A DNA stretch of 64,000 nucleotides. It comes from Limosilactobacillus caccae (GTDB taxonomy: Bacteria; Bacillota; Bacilli; Lactobacillales; Lactobacillaceae). A program made the translations under genes and the position numbers. Shown in pieces: positions 1 through 8,843 of the stretch. The notes below the pieces were generated by a model. That model saw nothing but the letters and a program-made list of their open reading frames with translations, did no database searches and had not been told where the DNA came from. The DNA lies in the NCBI RefSeq assembly GCF_900156885.1, contig NZ_FTOY01000011.1, positions 548,501 through 612,500 of the forward strand, in the 5' to 3' direction. Position 1 is the stretch's first letter. Every line of letters starts with the position of its first letter.

Positions 1-1312
1 TGACCCATATAATGACGGGTTAAAAGTCCACACTAACCTTGACTTAGATGCCCAGCAACACCTGTACGATGCCGCCAACAAGTCAGTGTCCTTCCAAAGT
101 GACAAGATGCAGACCGGGGTTGCGGTTACTGACCCTCACAATGGGCAGATCGTTGCCATGCTTGGTGGCCGTCACACCGGTAATGTTGTTTACGGCCTTA
201 ACCGGGCGGTTCAGACCAACCGGAGCTCTGGTTCGACCGCTAAGCCGCTGATGGATTACGGTCCAGCCATCGAGTACCTTCAATGGCCAACCTTTAAGCA
301 GATCCAGGATACCCGCTTCGTCTTCCCTGGGACCAACAGTGTACTTCATGACTTTGATAAGAAGTACAAGGGTTCAATGACGATGCGCGATGCCCTCGTG
401 CAATCACGGAATGTCCCGGCTATCCGGGCACTACAAGCGGTCGGCCTTGACCGGGCAACCTCCTTCCTCGGTGGCTTAGGAATCTCACAAAAGGACCCTT
501 ACACCCTCCAAAACGGGATTGCCCTATACATCTCACCACTGCAAGTTTCAGCGGCCTATGCTGCTTTTGCTAACGGTGGTACTTACTATAAGCCGTACTA
601 CATCAGTTCAATTACCACCCAGGACGGAAATGTTAAACAGTTTAGTCCTAAGGGGAAGCGAGCGATGAATGAAGCAACTGCCTACATGATCACTGACATG
701 TTAAAAGGGGTCTTCACTGACTCTCAAGGTAGCGGTACCGCTGCAAGGATTGATGGCGTTAACCAGGCCGGGAAGACCGGGACGACTAACTACCCAAGTA
801 ATACTGGCCAATCTGGAGTAATGGACTCCTGGATGGCTGGTTACACCAAGAACTACTCAATTGCTGTCTGGACTGGTTATGACCACCCGTTAGAACCAGG
901 GGCAAGCATTTCAGAGCAGTTTGAAAAGTCCGCCCAGTGGCTGTACAAGGACCTGATGCAGTTCCTTGACAGTCGCAACCACGCCTCTGACTGGACAATG
1001 CCTGACACGGTAGAAGCCGTGAAAGTCAAGGGCAAGCGCCAGTTAGTAATCCGTGATTCTAAGTGGGCCCTTGAGTATACAGAAGATAATTCACCAGAAA
1101 GCAGTTCTGACTCATCCAGTTCTGAGAGCTCTTCATCTTCCGACTCTTCTGCAAGTTCTAGCGAGAGCCGGCCAGAAGAACGGAATGACAGCAACCGTGA
1201 ATCATCATCTTCCTCAAGCGCACCAGCTAGTTCAAGCTCAGCGCCAGCCCAAGCCAGCTCAAGCGGACCGGCTGCTCCAGCGAATACCCAGCCAAGTGGC
1301 GACCAACATTAA
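1..1312 (+). CDS. pbp1A: Class A penicillin-binding protein 1A, C-terminal part (5' end outside window)
   Basis: Open in frame from base 2, so the gene starts upstream of the window; the first internal ATG (86) is not the real start. The visible part is the transpeptidase domain that cross-links peptidoglycan on the outer face of the membrane: the STAK tetrad with the catalytic serine at about 233-235, an SRN triad near 405, and the KTGTTN motif near 775. It ends in a long low-complexity tail (from about 1085) of serine, glutamate, proline and alanine, typical of lactobacillar PBP1A and probably in the wall. The N-terminal anchor and glycosyltransferase domain are not visible. In Bacilli this gene normally follows recU. 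A terminator follows directly. Confidence 0.93.
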   Translation, partial: DPYNDGLKVHTNLDLDAQQHLYDAANKSVSFQSDKMQTGVAVTDPHNGQIVAMLGGRHTGNVVYGLNRAVQTNRSSGSTAKPLMDYGPAIEYLQWPTFKQIQDTRFVFPGTNSVLHDFDKKYKGSMTMRDALVQSRNVPAIRALQAVGLDRATSFLGGLGISQKDPYTLQNGIALYISPLQVSAAYAAFANGGTYYKPYYISSITTQDGNVKQFSPKGKRAMNEATAYMITDMLKGVFTDSQGSGTAARIDGVNQAGKTGTTNYPSNTGQSGVMDSWMAGYTKNYSIAVWTGYDHPLEPGASISEQFEKSAQWLYKDLMQFLDSRNHASDWTMPDTVEAVKVKGKRQLVIRDSKWALEYTEDNSPESSSDSSSSESSSSSDSSASSSESRPEERNDSNRESSSSSSAPASSSSAPAQASSSGPAAPANTQPSGDQH

Positions 1313-1327
1313 ATATTAGTTAACAAA

Positions 1328-1370
1328 AAGGGAATGGCAATTTTCACGCTTTGCCATCCCCTTTTTTATT
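1328..1370 (+). terminator. Rho-independent terminator after pbp1A
   Basis: GGGAATGGCAA pairs with TTGCCATCCCC around a short loop and is followed by TTTTTT. It lies 16 bases after the PBP stop codon. Confidence 0.85.
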
Positions 1371-1387
1371 AATAATTGAGCGGATTT

Positions 1388-1431
1388 AAAAAGCGCAGTG
1401 ATGACGAAATTCTTCATCACTGCGCTTTTTC
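1388..1431 (-). terminator. Terminator of the convergent DMT transporter gene
   Basis: An almost perfect hairpin, AAAAAGCGCAGTGATGA against TCATCACTGCGCTTTTT, reads as a terminator on both strands. It sits just beyond the stop of the minus-strand transporter. Confidence 0.8.
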
Positions 1432-1441
1432 ATATCAATCG

Positions 1442-2362
1442 TCACGACTCCATTGCATGCCGGCGCCGGCCATTTTGCAAGATGTAAACTGCCACGATTA
1501 CCAAGATAATCCCAACAATCTCCACCCAGTTTAACTGAAGATGGAAAAAGATCACACTCAAAAGTGAGGTTGTAATTGGTTGGACGGCATCCATGATACT
1601 TACAACATCAGACGGCGCATACCGGGTCGCATGAAGCAAGATCCCAAACGGAAGGATCGTTCCAAATAAGACCACCGTTGCTACCGAGGCAACAAGAGTC
1701 GTTGAAATGTGTGGTGGGTTGACCCAAAATGGCCGGTATAAGTTGAATAATACCCCCGCAATCATCGTTCCCCAACCGAGGACAACAATTGGTGGATTAT
1801 CCTTCGCTGCCCGTTGCGGGAGGACAACATAGAAGGCAGCGGTAATCCCGGAACCCAGCCCCCACAAGAGGGAAACCAACGGCAACGCCAACTGGGTAAA
1901 GTTCCCCCGGGTGATGCACAAGGCGACCCCGATTAAGGCCACCACGAAGGCGACAATATCACTTCTAAACGGCCGCCGCCGCATGAAGACGATCCCCCCG
2001 AGGACGATGAACAGTGGTGATAAGTACTGTAAAATCGTTGCTGCAGAAGCATTCCCGGTCTGAATTGCATAGTAGAAAGTCAGTAAGTTCGCCATCAGCC
2101 CAAAAAGCGCATAGCTAATAACTGATAGCGCCGTGGCCTTCGTCTTAAACACATTAAAAATCTTCTTACCATATAGGCAGGCACTGATCACTAACAGGAT
2201 CACACCAGCCGCAAATGTCCGCATTGAGAGCATCCAGGTCGCTGGAATGGCTAGATCTTGGGAAATCAGCTGTAAGACTGTCCCGGAAATCCCCCACATT
2301 ACGGAGGCAACCGCCGCCCAGATAATTCCTTTCATGACTAAATGCGATGATGCTTTGTTCAT
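1442..2362 (-). CDS. DMT superfamily (EamA) transporter
   Basis: About 306 aa with roughly ten hydrophobic segments forming two EamA repeats, the layout of drug/metabolite exporters such as RhaT or YdcZ relatives. The substrate cannot be read from sequence. I place the start at 2362 (MNKASS) because GAAGG lies 8 bases upstream; a longer TTG start at 2377 would remove that ribosome binding site. It sits between pbp1A (convergent) and dnaD (same strand, 25 bases upstream), so it may be cotranscribed with dnaD. Confidence 0.85.
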   Translation of the reverse strand: MNKASSHLVMKGIIWAAVASVMWGISGTVLQLISQDLAIPATWMLSMRTFAAGVILLVISACLYGKKIFNVFKTKATALSVISYALFGLMANLLTFYYAIQTGNASAATILQYLSPLFIVLGGIVFMRRRPFRSDIVAFVVALIGVALCITRGNFTQLALPLVSLLWGLGSGITAAFYVVLPQRAAKDNPPIVVLGWGTMIAGVLFNLYRPFWVNPPHISTTLVASVATVVLFGTILPFGILLHATRYAPSDVVSIMDAVQPITTSLLSVIFFHLQLNWVEIVGIILVIVAVYILQNGRRRHAMES

Positions 2363-2387
2363 TTTAATCACCTTCAATTATTAATTT

Positions 2388-3092
2388 TTATTCACCTAAT
2401 TTATATATCGGAATTTTCGGCCCATTGAGGGTCTTCTTTTTCGCCGTTTGTTTAGTGGACTGGCGCTGTTCAAACTGGCGTTCATGCTCATTAATGTCGC
2501 GTTCTGTCCGTAAGCCCTGCCGGTCCCAGCTCTGCAAAATTCGGTCGATGTATTGCAGGTTAAGGGCGCTGTTCATTACTGCTTGCCGCAAAGCCAATTT
2601 GATCATCGCCGCAGAATAGTTATCCTTATCAAGCCAGTCGTTAACGATCTGTAGCTCCATCGAGGATAATGGACGACCAAACTCTGCTTCTAACTGGTTA
2701 AAGGTCAGTTCCCGCGCAGTTGCAGTTTCTTCCTGCTTAACCGTCGTTTGCTCATGGTCATCGAACAAGGCGAGCTTATTGATTAGGAGGCTAAAGTCAT
2801 AAATAGCGTCCTCCTTACCGTCTGCCAGCTTGCGTACCCGCTGCTCCGCTAACTTATTGGTCATCATCTGATGAAGCTGCTCAAATACCTGGCGTTCATT
2901 GGTCCCCAGGTGCTTAGCAATCGTCCGAATATCCGGGTTCATCACCCCGCGCTCCTGGTAAGACTTAAACTGCAGGTAAAGGACAAACTGCGAAGTCGTC
3001 ATCCCCAGCTCCTTATAGTGATGCAATAAAAGATTGCTGATATTCGTCTCCCCTGCCTGCAAGTAGCGCTGCAGGACCTGTGTATCTGCCAT
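2388..3092 (-). CDS. dnaD: DNA replication initiation protein DnaD
   Basis: 234 aa. The N-terminal winged-helix domain (about 1-110, with the ERGVMNPD and LGTNERQVFEQL region) and the C-terminal DnaD/DnaB2 domain (about 128-205, ending near YIDRILQSW) are both present, with a basic tail. In Bacilli DnaD acts with DnaA, DnaB and DnaI to load the replicative helicase at oriC and at PriA-restarted forks. Ribosome binding site GGGGAG precedes the ATG. The order dinG-ypmB-dnaD matches Bacillus and lactobacilli, but the aspB and asnS genes often found between ypmB and dnaD are missing. Confidence 0.93.
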   Translation of the reverse strand: MADTQVLQRYLQAGETNISNLLLHHYKELGMTTSQFVLYLQFKSYQERGVMNPDIRTIAKHLGTNERQVFEQLHQMMTNKLAEQRVRKLADGKEDAIYDFSLLINKLALFDDHEQTTVKQEETATARELTFNQLEAEFGRPLSSMELQIVNDWLDKDNYSAAMIKLALRQAVMNSALNLQYIDRILQSWDRQGLRTERDINEHERQFEQRQSTKQTAKKKTLNGPKIPIYKLGE

Positions 3093-3165
3093 TGAATCAC
3101 TCCCCTATCGTCATAAAACAAAGGGCCTGTTGGCTTCTAACCACAGTCCCCGTTGCTTTCAATAA

Positions 3166-3684
3166 TTACAGATTATTGATATTTTGAACATATTTACCAG
3201 TCTTAAAATTGATTAGATCGTAACACAAATTACCTTTTTTGTTGCGATACGTAACCTCCCAGACGGCCTTATCATTAAAAATCCCTGGGGCAACCTTCAA
3301 AATCTCTTGCGGCTGCCGGTTGTTAACCGTCATCTGCCGGGCTTGCTCTTCACTAATTCCGCTGGATTGCTTTAAGACCACCATCTTACCGCCCTTTTGC
3401 GGGACAATCACAATGATCGGCTTGTTTTGCTGGTTCTTTCCCGTAATCGCATAGTAAGTACTTTCCCGATTATAGATGTAAAAGTGCCCCGGCGAGTGGA
3501 GGTGGGCATACCGCTTTGCTAGCGTGACGGTCTGTCGACGAGCCGAATTACGGGGCTGGTTGCTGACCGCGAAGACACTCCACATAATCAACAGAATCAA
3601 TAAGATAGCAATTAAGAGGTTGCGAATCGTCCGCAGCGATGCGCCACGACTCTGTGCACGTTGAACTTCGCGTCGACTTTGCAT
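3166..3684 (-). CDS. YpmB-like membrane-anchored protein (DUF5590/PepSY-like)
   Basis: 172 aa. One transmembrane segment at about residues 23-42 after a basic N-terminus gives an N-in, C-out topology. The exported part resembles the PepSY-like repeats of Bacillus YpmB, including an AVWEVTY strand near the C-terminus. Function is unknown in any species. Its position between dinG and dnaD is conserved in Firmicutes and supports the call. GAAGGGAAG serves as ribosome binding site before ATG 3684. Confidence 0.8.
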   Translation of the reverse strand: MQSRREVQRAQSRGASLRTIRNLLIAILLILLIMWSVFAVSNQPRNSARRQTVTLAKRYAHLHSPGHFYIYNRESTYYAITGKNQQNKPIIVIVPQKGGKMVVLKQSSGISEEQARQMTVNNRQPQEILKVAPGIFNDKAVWEVTYRNKKGNLCYDLINFKTGKYVQNINNL

Positions 3685-3780
3685 ACGACTCTTCCCTTCT
3701 TATACCTAATTTTTATAAGTAATAATGTCAATCGTTTTTGATTATACCAGAAATTATGCCAAAAAGTTGATAAGGTTTCT

Positions 3781-6642
3781 TTAACTTTGCTTTTTATGCT
3801 GGTGGGTAAAAAAATCCTTTGTTGTCGCGACAAGCTCGTCAGTCGCCACAGTATCAACCGGTAAGGCCGCCGGCAGGCTGTTGAGAATCGTCTTCCCGTA
3901 ACGGCGGGTAGCGAGTCGCGGATCAAGAACAACCGCAATCCCCCGGTCATCGGCTGTCCGTAATAAACGCCCGACTCCCTGTCGCAAGCGCATCGTCGCC
4001 TTGGGAAGCTCCGCATGGTAAAAGGGGTTCTTTCCCTGCTGGCGGAGCAGGTTGTTATGCGCCCGGTTCATGATTTCATCAGGCGAATCAAACGGCAAGC
4101 GAGTGATTACCAATAATTCCAGGGCCGATTTGGGCAGGTCAATTCCTTCCCAAAAACTGGAGGCACCAAGGAGGATTGAATTGGTTCCCCCACTAAACTG
4201 CTTAAGGATCTTATCCCGACTCCCCGTAATCCCCTGGGCCAAGATGTCCCGTTGGTCAAAGAGGTCGGTCTCCCGGAGCTGACTGTATACCTGCTCAATC
4301 ATCACCAACGAATTAAAGAGGATCATCGTCTGGTAGTCCGCATCCTTGGTCAACTTGTAAATCGTTGCACTGAGGTACTTGATGTAGTCGCTATTATTGC
4401 GCGCATTTGGCACGGGGGCATCGCTTGCAATCAACAGTTTTGCATTATGCTGGTAGTCAAATGGTGACGCGAAATGCTTCGTTAGGGTGTTCTCCCGCTC
4501 AAGGTCGAGTTGGTTATATAGGTACTGCGACCGTGACGAGGTAAAGAGGGTTGCCCCCACGAACAGCGGCTGCGAAAAGTATGGATAGACATTTTCGGTC
4601 AAATAGTGTTTAGCCTCCAGTAGTCCTCCACTTAACTGAAGGGTACTACGCTCAGCCGACTGGCGAATCGTTACCCAAAAGGCCGCCGCATCCCCCTGCT
4701 GTTGCAAGGTTTCGTTAAACTCATTTAAGGTCTGGTCCGCCTCGGCAAGTTTGACTAACTGACTCTGAAATTGACTCATCAAGTAGCGGTCACTTAATAG
4801 CCAGCGGTCAGCCTGCTGGGTAAAGAGATGGCTAAGGGCCGAGAAATGTAACTGGACACTGCTTAGGGCCTGTTCTAGTTTCATCATCACCGGCCCACCG
4901 ATATCGAGCAAGTCAATCAACTGGTCATTCGGTAGCGGTTGTTCAATCAGCTCGTTTTCTGAATTGCCAGCGGAATTGGCCATAAATAGTCGGTAGAGGG
5001 CCTGCTGGAAGAGGTCGACCGCCTGCTCAACCGCAGCCAGGTCCCCCCGCAACAACTCCACATTGTAGCTACCAAGAGCCTGGTCTTCAAAAATATCATC
5101 AAGGTTACGGTCGCTACCGTGGCTAACTAGCCCGGTCATCACGTGAACCGCCATCCGGAGCCGCTGGAAACTAAAGGTCCGCCGCGACCGGCGCAAAATG
5201 TTATCACTGAGGTGCTGCGCCTCGTCAACCACCAGATAAGGCCGTCGTGTCCCATCACCTAGCTCCTGGGCATGGGCAACTAAGTAGGCGTGGTTGGTGA
5301 TAATGATGTCCGCCTGGTGAAGCCGTTTTTCCCGGCGAACAAGAAAGTCATCATTATAGTAGGGGTTATTATTGTTCAGACTCCTAATCCCCTGGTGACG
5401 AATTTCCGTAAAGTAAGGCGACTGAAACGAGTTGAGGTTTAACTCATCGAGGTCCCCACTCTGGGTTGTCAACAGCCATACGAGGATCTTCGCCTTCAAC
5501 AACTGAACGAGCTTAGAGTCTTCAATGATACTCAGTGAGTGCACAAACCGTGCCAGGTCAAGGTAGTGGCTGTTGCCCTTGACGATTACGCTATTCAGCG
5601 TAAAGGGCAGGACGTCATTTAACTGGCTGATTGTTGTATCGATGATTTGTTGTTGCAAGACATTCGTTGCTGTGCTAATCACAATTTTCTTATCCGGGTG
5701 AGCAACATAGCTCAGGGGCAACAAGTAGCCAAGAGTCTTCCCCACCCCAGTACCAGCCTCCACGATCATGTTCTTCGGTGCTTCGTGGGTGTAGTTATTG
5801 TAGATGCTATTCATCATCTTTGCCTGGACCGGCCGAAGCTTGAGCGTCTTGCCGTAGAGACGTTCCTTTGCCCGCTTAGTTGCTGGATACTTATTTTTCT
5901 TTTCCCCATTAGCGGTCGTCAGTGGCCGGGACTTATGTAAAACAATCCCGTTGGAGACATACAAGGCCTCACTTAGGGGCTGGGGATTATGCCGGCGAAA
6001 TGCCAGCACACTATCAAAAACGCTTGCCGTTTGCTGGGGCAAGTCGAGTTTTAACTGAACAATCTTTTCCAGGGTCAGGGTCGGCAGCTGGCTGACCTTA
6101 TGGAGTAAGTCCACTAGTAAATGGGCCGTCGCCTCTGCATCCGAAACCGCACTATGCGGGTGGTCATGCTCAATGTGTAAGGAGCTGGTCAGGTCACGGA
6201 GACGAAAGCTCTTGGCAGTCGGCAGTAAAATCTGACTTAATGTCACCGTGTCAATGGCTTTGATTGGCAGAGACGGGTAGCCCGCCCGCTCAAGCTCCGC
6301 GTTTAGAAAGGGAAAGTCAAAGTTGACGTTATGGGCGACAAAAATTGTCCCCGTTAATAAGCTGTAAATGGTCCCCGCTACGTCCTCAAATAGCGGCGCT
6401 GACCGGACATCCTTATCCTCAATTCCGGTCAACTGCACAATTGAACGGGGAATCCGCTCGCGGGGGTTGACCTTGGTCTCAAAATGATTGATGATCTCAC
6501 CATCTTGGACCAGGACACAGCCAATCTGAATGATCCGGTCACCATGATTGACGTTCGTTCCGGTCGTCTCTAAATCAACAACTGAGTAGATTGGCGCCTT
6601 TTTATTACGCTTTTTTGTGCGCTGACTACTACGCTGTACCAC
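3781..6642 (-). CDS. dinG: DinG-family helicase with N-terminal DEDD 3'-5' exonuclease domain
   Basis: 953 aa, GTG start at 6642 preceded by GGTGAT. Residues about 15-185 form a DnaQ-like exonuclease (VDLETTG for Exo I, HNVNFDFPFL for Exo II, HSAVSDAEA for Exo III). The rest is an XPD/DinG-like SF2 helicase: Walker A EAGTGVGKT near 300, DEAQ box near 474, and the final motif VGRLLRTADDRG near 905. Firmicute DinG proteins carry this exonuclease fusion in place of the Fe-S cluster and act more as a nuclease than a helicase; this is family knowledge. No LexA box was found upstream, so SOS control is not supported here. Confidence 0.94.
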   Translation of the reverse strand: MVQRSSQRTKKRNKKAPIYSVVDLETTGTNVNHGDRIIQIGCVLVQDGEIINHFETKVNPRERIPRSIVQLTGIEDKDVRSAPLFEDVAGTIYSLLTGTIFVAHNVNFDFPFLNAELERAGYPSLPIKAIDTVTLSQILLPTAKSFRLRDLTSSLHIEHDHPHSAVSDAEATAHLLVDLLHKVSQLPTLTLEKIVQLKLDLPQQTASVFDSVLAFRRHNPQPLSEALYVSNGIVLHKSRPLTTANGEKKNKYPATKRAKERLYGKTLKLRPVQAKMMNSIYNNYTHEAPKNMIVEAGTGVGKTLGYLLPLSYVAHPDKKIVISTATNVLQQQIIDTTISQLNDVLPFTLNSVIVKGNSHYLDLARFVHSLSIIEDSKLVQLLKAKILVWLLTTQSGDLDELNLNSFQSPYFTEIRHQGIRSLNNNNPYYNDDFLVRREKRLHQADIIITNHAYLVAHAQELGDGTRRPYLVVDEAQHLSDNILRRSRRTFSFQRLRMAVHVMTGLVSHGSDRNLDDIFEDQALGSYNVELLRGDLAAVEQAVDLFQQALYRLFMANSAGNSENELIEQPLPNDQLIDLLDIGGPVMMKLEQALSSVQLHFSALSHLFTQQADRWLLSDRYLMSQFQSQLVKLAEADQTLNEFNETLQQQGDAAAFWVTIRQSAERSTLQLSGGLLEAKHYLTENVYPYFSQPLFVGATLFTSSRSQYLYNQLDLERENTLTKHFASPFDYQHNAKLLIASDAPVPNARNNSDYIKYLSATIYKLTKDADYQTMILFNSLVMIEQVYSQLRETDLFDQRDILAQGITGSRDKILKQFSGGTNSILLGASSFWEGIDLPKSALELLVITRLPFDSPDEIMNRAHNNLLRQQGKNPFYHAELPKATMRLRQGVGRLLRTADDRGIAVVLDPRLATRRYGKTILNSLPAALPVDTVATDELVATTKDFFTHQHKKQS

Positions 6643-6781
6643 AATATCACCATATTTCTCCGAAGTTATTATTTCTAATATAAATAATACACCATTTCAG
6701 CCGATTTTTTGAAAATTTACACCGAACAAGTAGTTAAGTTAGGTTAAAATATTTAGATTTGGTAACATTCGCTGCTGTTTT

Positions 6782-6888
6782 TCGCTAATAACAAACTTTT
6801 ATGCTATGATGAACTGTGGAATTTTGGGGATGCGATGCCTACCGTGGCCGCCCCATTAACGAATTTTTAAGTAGAAAGTAGGTTTACG
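6782..6888 (+). promoter_or_regulatory. Promoter and leader of the mevalonate operon
   Basis: An extended -10 box, TGC followed by TATGAT (6805-6810), lies about 80 bases before mvk. The leader contains a weak hairpin closed by TGGGG (6825-6829) and CCCCA (6851-6855). The ribosome binding site AAAGTAGG precedes the ATG. Whether the hairpin regulates expression is not known. Confidence 0.5.
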
Positions 6889-7839
6889 ATGGTGAAACAA
6901 CAAGGGATTGGTACTAGCCATGCGAAAATCATTTTAATGGGTGAACATAGCGTAGTATACGGTCAACCAGCAATCGCCATGCCATTGCCGAGTGTTCAAT
7001 TAACCGTCACCATAACCAGTCGGCAAGACCACCAGCATATTGTCAGAAGCCGTTATTTTGCTGGGGCGCTAGATGACCTTCCCGCAGCAATGGCTGGCAT
7101 TAGCAAGCTAATCAACGAGTTAATAAGCCGCTTTGCTGGTCAAGATGATGGCTGGGACTTAACAATTGAAAGTGATCTCCCCGCCGAACGCGGAATGGGA
7201 TCTTCAGCAGCCAGTGCAGTCGCAATCGTCCGCGCTTTTTTTGATTACTATGATGAACCGCTTGACCGGCCTCTTCTTTTATCTTTAGCAGATATTGAGG
7301 AGCAGGTCACCCACCGGAGCCCCTCCGGCTTAGACGCAGCAACGGTTAGCTCTGACGACCCCCTTTTCTATGTTAAGGGCCGGATCGGGGTGCCGATTGC
7401 CATGGACCTTCATGCTACCCTCGTAATTGCTGATACTGGTGTTAAGGGGGCGACAAAGGAAGCCATCATGGCGGTCAAACATGAACTGGTCGCTAACCAC
7501 GATGACGCCCAGGACCACATCGTGCACCTAGGTCAGCTGGTGGATGACACCCGCCAGTTGCTCCGCGATAACGAGGTAATTAAACTTGGTCAGGCCTTTG
7601 ACGCGGCCCAGCAGGACTTACAAGCCCTCCAAGTCTCTGACGACGCCCTTGACCACCTAATTAAGGTTGCCAAGGAAAACGGTGCGCTCGGGGCAAAACT
7701 TACCGGTGGTGGCCGGGGGGGTTGCATGATCGCCCTAATGCAAACTGCGATGGGTGCCCGGCGGTTAGCAAGCATCTTATTAGAAAACGGCGCACACCAG
7801 ATTTGGTTACAGCCACTTGATAAGCGAGGTAATGATTAA
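6889..7839 (+). CDS. mvk: Mevalonate kinase
   Basis: 316 aa GHMP kinase that phosphorylates mevalonate to 5-phosphomevalonate with ATP, the first committed kinase of the mevalonate route to isoprenoids. Visible: the N-terminal HAKIILMGEH motif (11-20), the ATP-binding loop PAERGMGSSAA (98-108), and the C-terminal glycine-rich motif GGGRGGC (about 277-283). The stop overlaps the ATG of mvaD by one base (TAATG), so the two are translationally coupled. It heads the cluster mvk-mvaD-mvaK2-fni, the usual order in lactobacilli and enterococci. Confidence 0.96.
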   Translation: MVKQQGIGTSHAKIILMGEHSVVYGQPAIAMPLPSVQLTVTITSRQDHQHIVRSRYFAGALDDLPAAMAGISKLINELISRFAGQDDGWDLTIESDLPAERGMGSSAASAVAIVRAFFDYYDEPLDRPLLLSLADIEEQVTHRSPSGLDAATVSSDDPLFYVKGRIGVPIAMDLHATLVIADTGVKGATKEAIMAVKHELVANHDDAQDHIVHLGQLVDDTRQLLRDNEVIKLGQAFDAAQQDLQALQVSDDALDHLIKVAKENGALGAKLTGGGRGGCMIALMQTAMGARRLASILLENGAHQIWLQPLDKRGND

Positions 7840-8810
7840 TGGCAACTGCCAAGGCACATACAAATATCGCCCTTGTTAAGTATTGGGGAAAAAGCGACCA
7901 AGAGCTAATTCTGCCGCAAACATCGAGTCTCTCCCTAACCTTAGACGAGTTTTTCACCACGACCAAGGTCAACTTTGACGACCAGCTTACTAGCGACCAG
8001 GTCATTGTTGATAACCAACAGCTTGACGAAAAAAGCGCGCGCAAGGTCGTCCACGTCTTAGATATCGTCCGCCAACTAAGCGGTCGACAAGCCTTTGGCC
8101 GGGTTGAATCCCATAATAACGTCCCGATGGCAGCAGGACTGGCCTCATCGGCGTCCGCCTTTGCTGCCCTTGCCGGCGCCGCAAGCACTGCCGCGGGGCT
8201 TTCATTATCCCGCCGCGACCTCTCCCGGCTAGCCCGGCGCGGGTCCGGGTCGGCAACCCGGTCGATCTACGGTGGCCTGGTGGAATGGCAAAAGGGAACT
8301 AACGATAAGGATTCTTACGCTATCCCGGTGATGGAAAAGGTCGACTTCCCGATCGAGATGATGGCCGTTTTAATAAATACAAAGAAGAAAAAGGTTTCTA
8401 GTCGTTCTGGAATGCAACTGAGTGTAACTACTTCTCCCTACTATGATGTTTGGCGGCAGGTAGTCGCTGCCGATATGGTGGCAATTAAAAAAGCAATTGA
8501 CCAACGTGACATCAACGCGATCGGTCATATTGCTGAGGAAAATGCCCTCCGAATGCACGCCCTCACCCTTTCTGCTGACCCTGGTTATACCTACTTCAAT
8601 GCCGAGACGTTAACCATTATTAATGCGGTGAAAGACTTGCGCGCAGGGGGGATAAACTGCTATTATACGATGGATGCCGGACCAAACGTCAAAATCATCT
8701 ATGATCGAAAGGACCGTCAAGCAATAATTGGCGCCCTTAGTAAGATCATCAGTTGCGACCGGCTAGTGGTTTCTCAGCCGGGTCCGGGAATTAAAATTTG
8801 GAATGATTAA
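7839..8810 (+). CDS. mvaD: Diphosphomevalonate decarboxylase
   Basis: 323 aa. Converts mevalonate diphosphate to isopentenyl diphosphate with ATP hydrolysis and loss of CO2. The family N-terminus ALVKYWGK (11-18), the phosphate-binding loop PMAAGLASSASAF (96-108) and the catalytic aspartate D279 in YTMDAGP are all present, so it should be active. Starts one base inside the mvk stop codon; mvaK2 follows after 33 bases. Confidence 0.96.
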   Translation: MATAKAHTNIALVKYWGKSDQELILPQTSSLSLTLDEFFTTTKVNFDDQLTSDQVIVDNQQLDEKSARKVVHVLDIVRQLSGRQAFGRVESHNNVPMAAGLASSASAFAALAGAASTAAGLSLSRRDLSRLARRGSGSATRSIYGGLVEWQKGTNDKDSYAIPVMEKVDFPIEMMAVLINTKKKKVSSRSGMQLSVTTSPYYDVWRQVVAADMVAIKKAIDQRDINAIGHIAEENALRMHALTLSADPGYTYFNAETLTIINAVKDLRAGGINCYYTMDAGPNVKIIYDRKDRQAIIGALSKIISCDRLVVSQPGPGIKIWND

Positions 8811-8843
8811 GGATTAATTGAAAAATTAAGGGGACTTTAAATT

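Noticed and set aside
877-1194. Minus-strand reading frame under the PBP1A serine-rich tail
   Set aside because: Low-complexity mirror of the Ser/Glu-rich tail, without ribosome site or promoter.
6736-6760. CGAAC upstream of mvk and dinG as an SOS box
   Set aside because: The right half-site GTTC is absent at the correct spacing.
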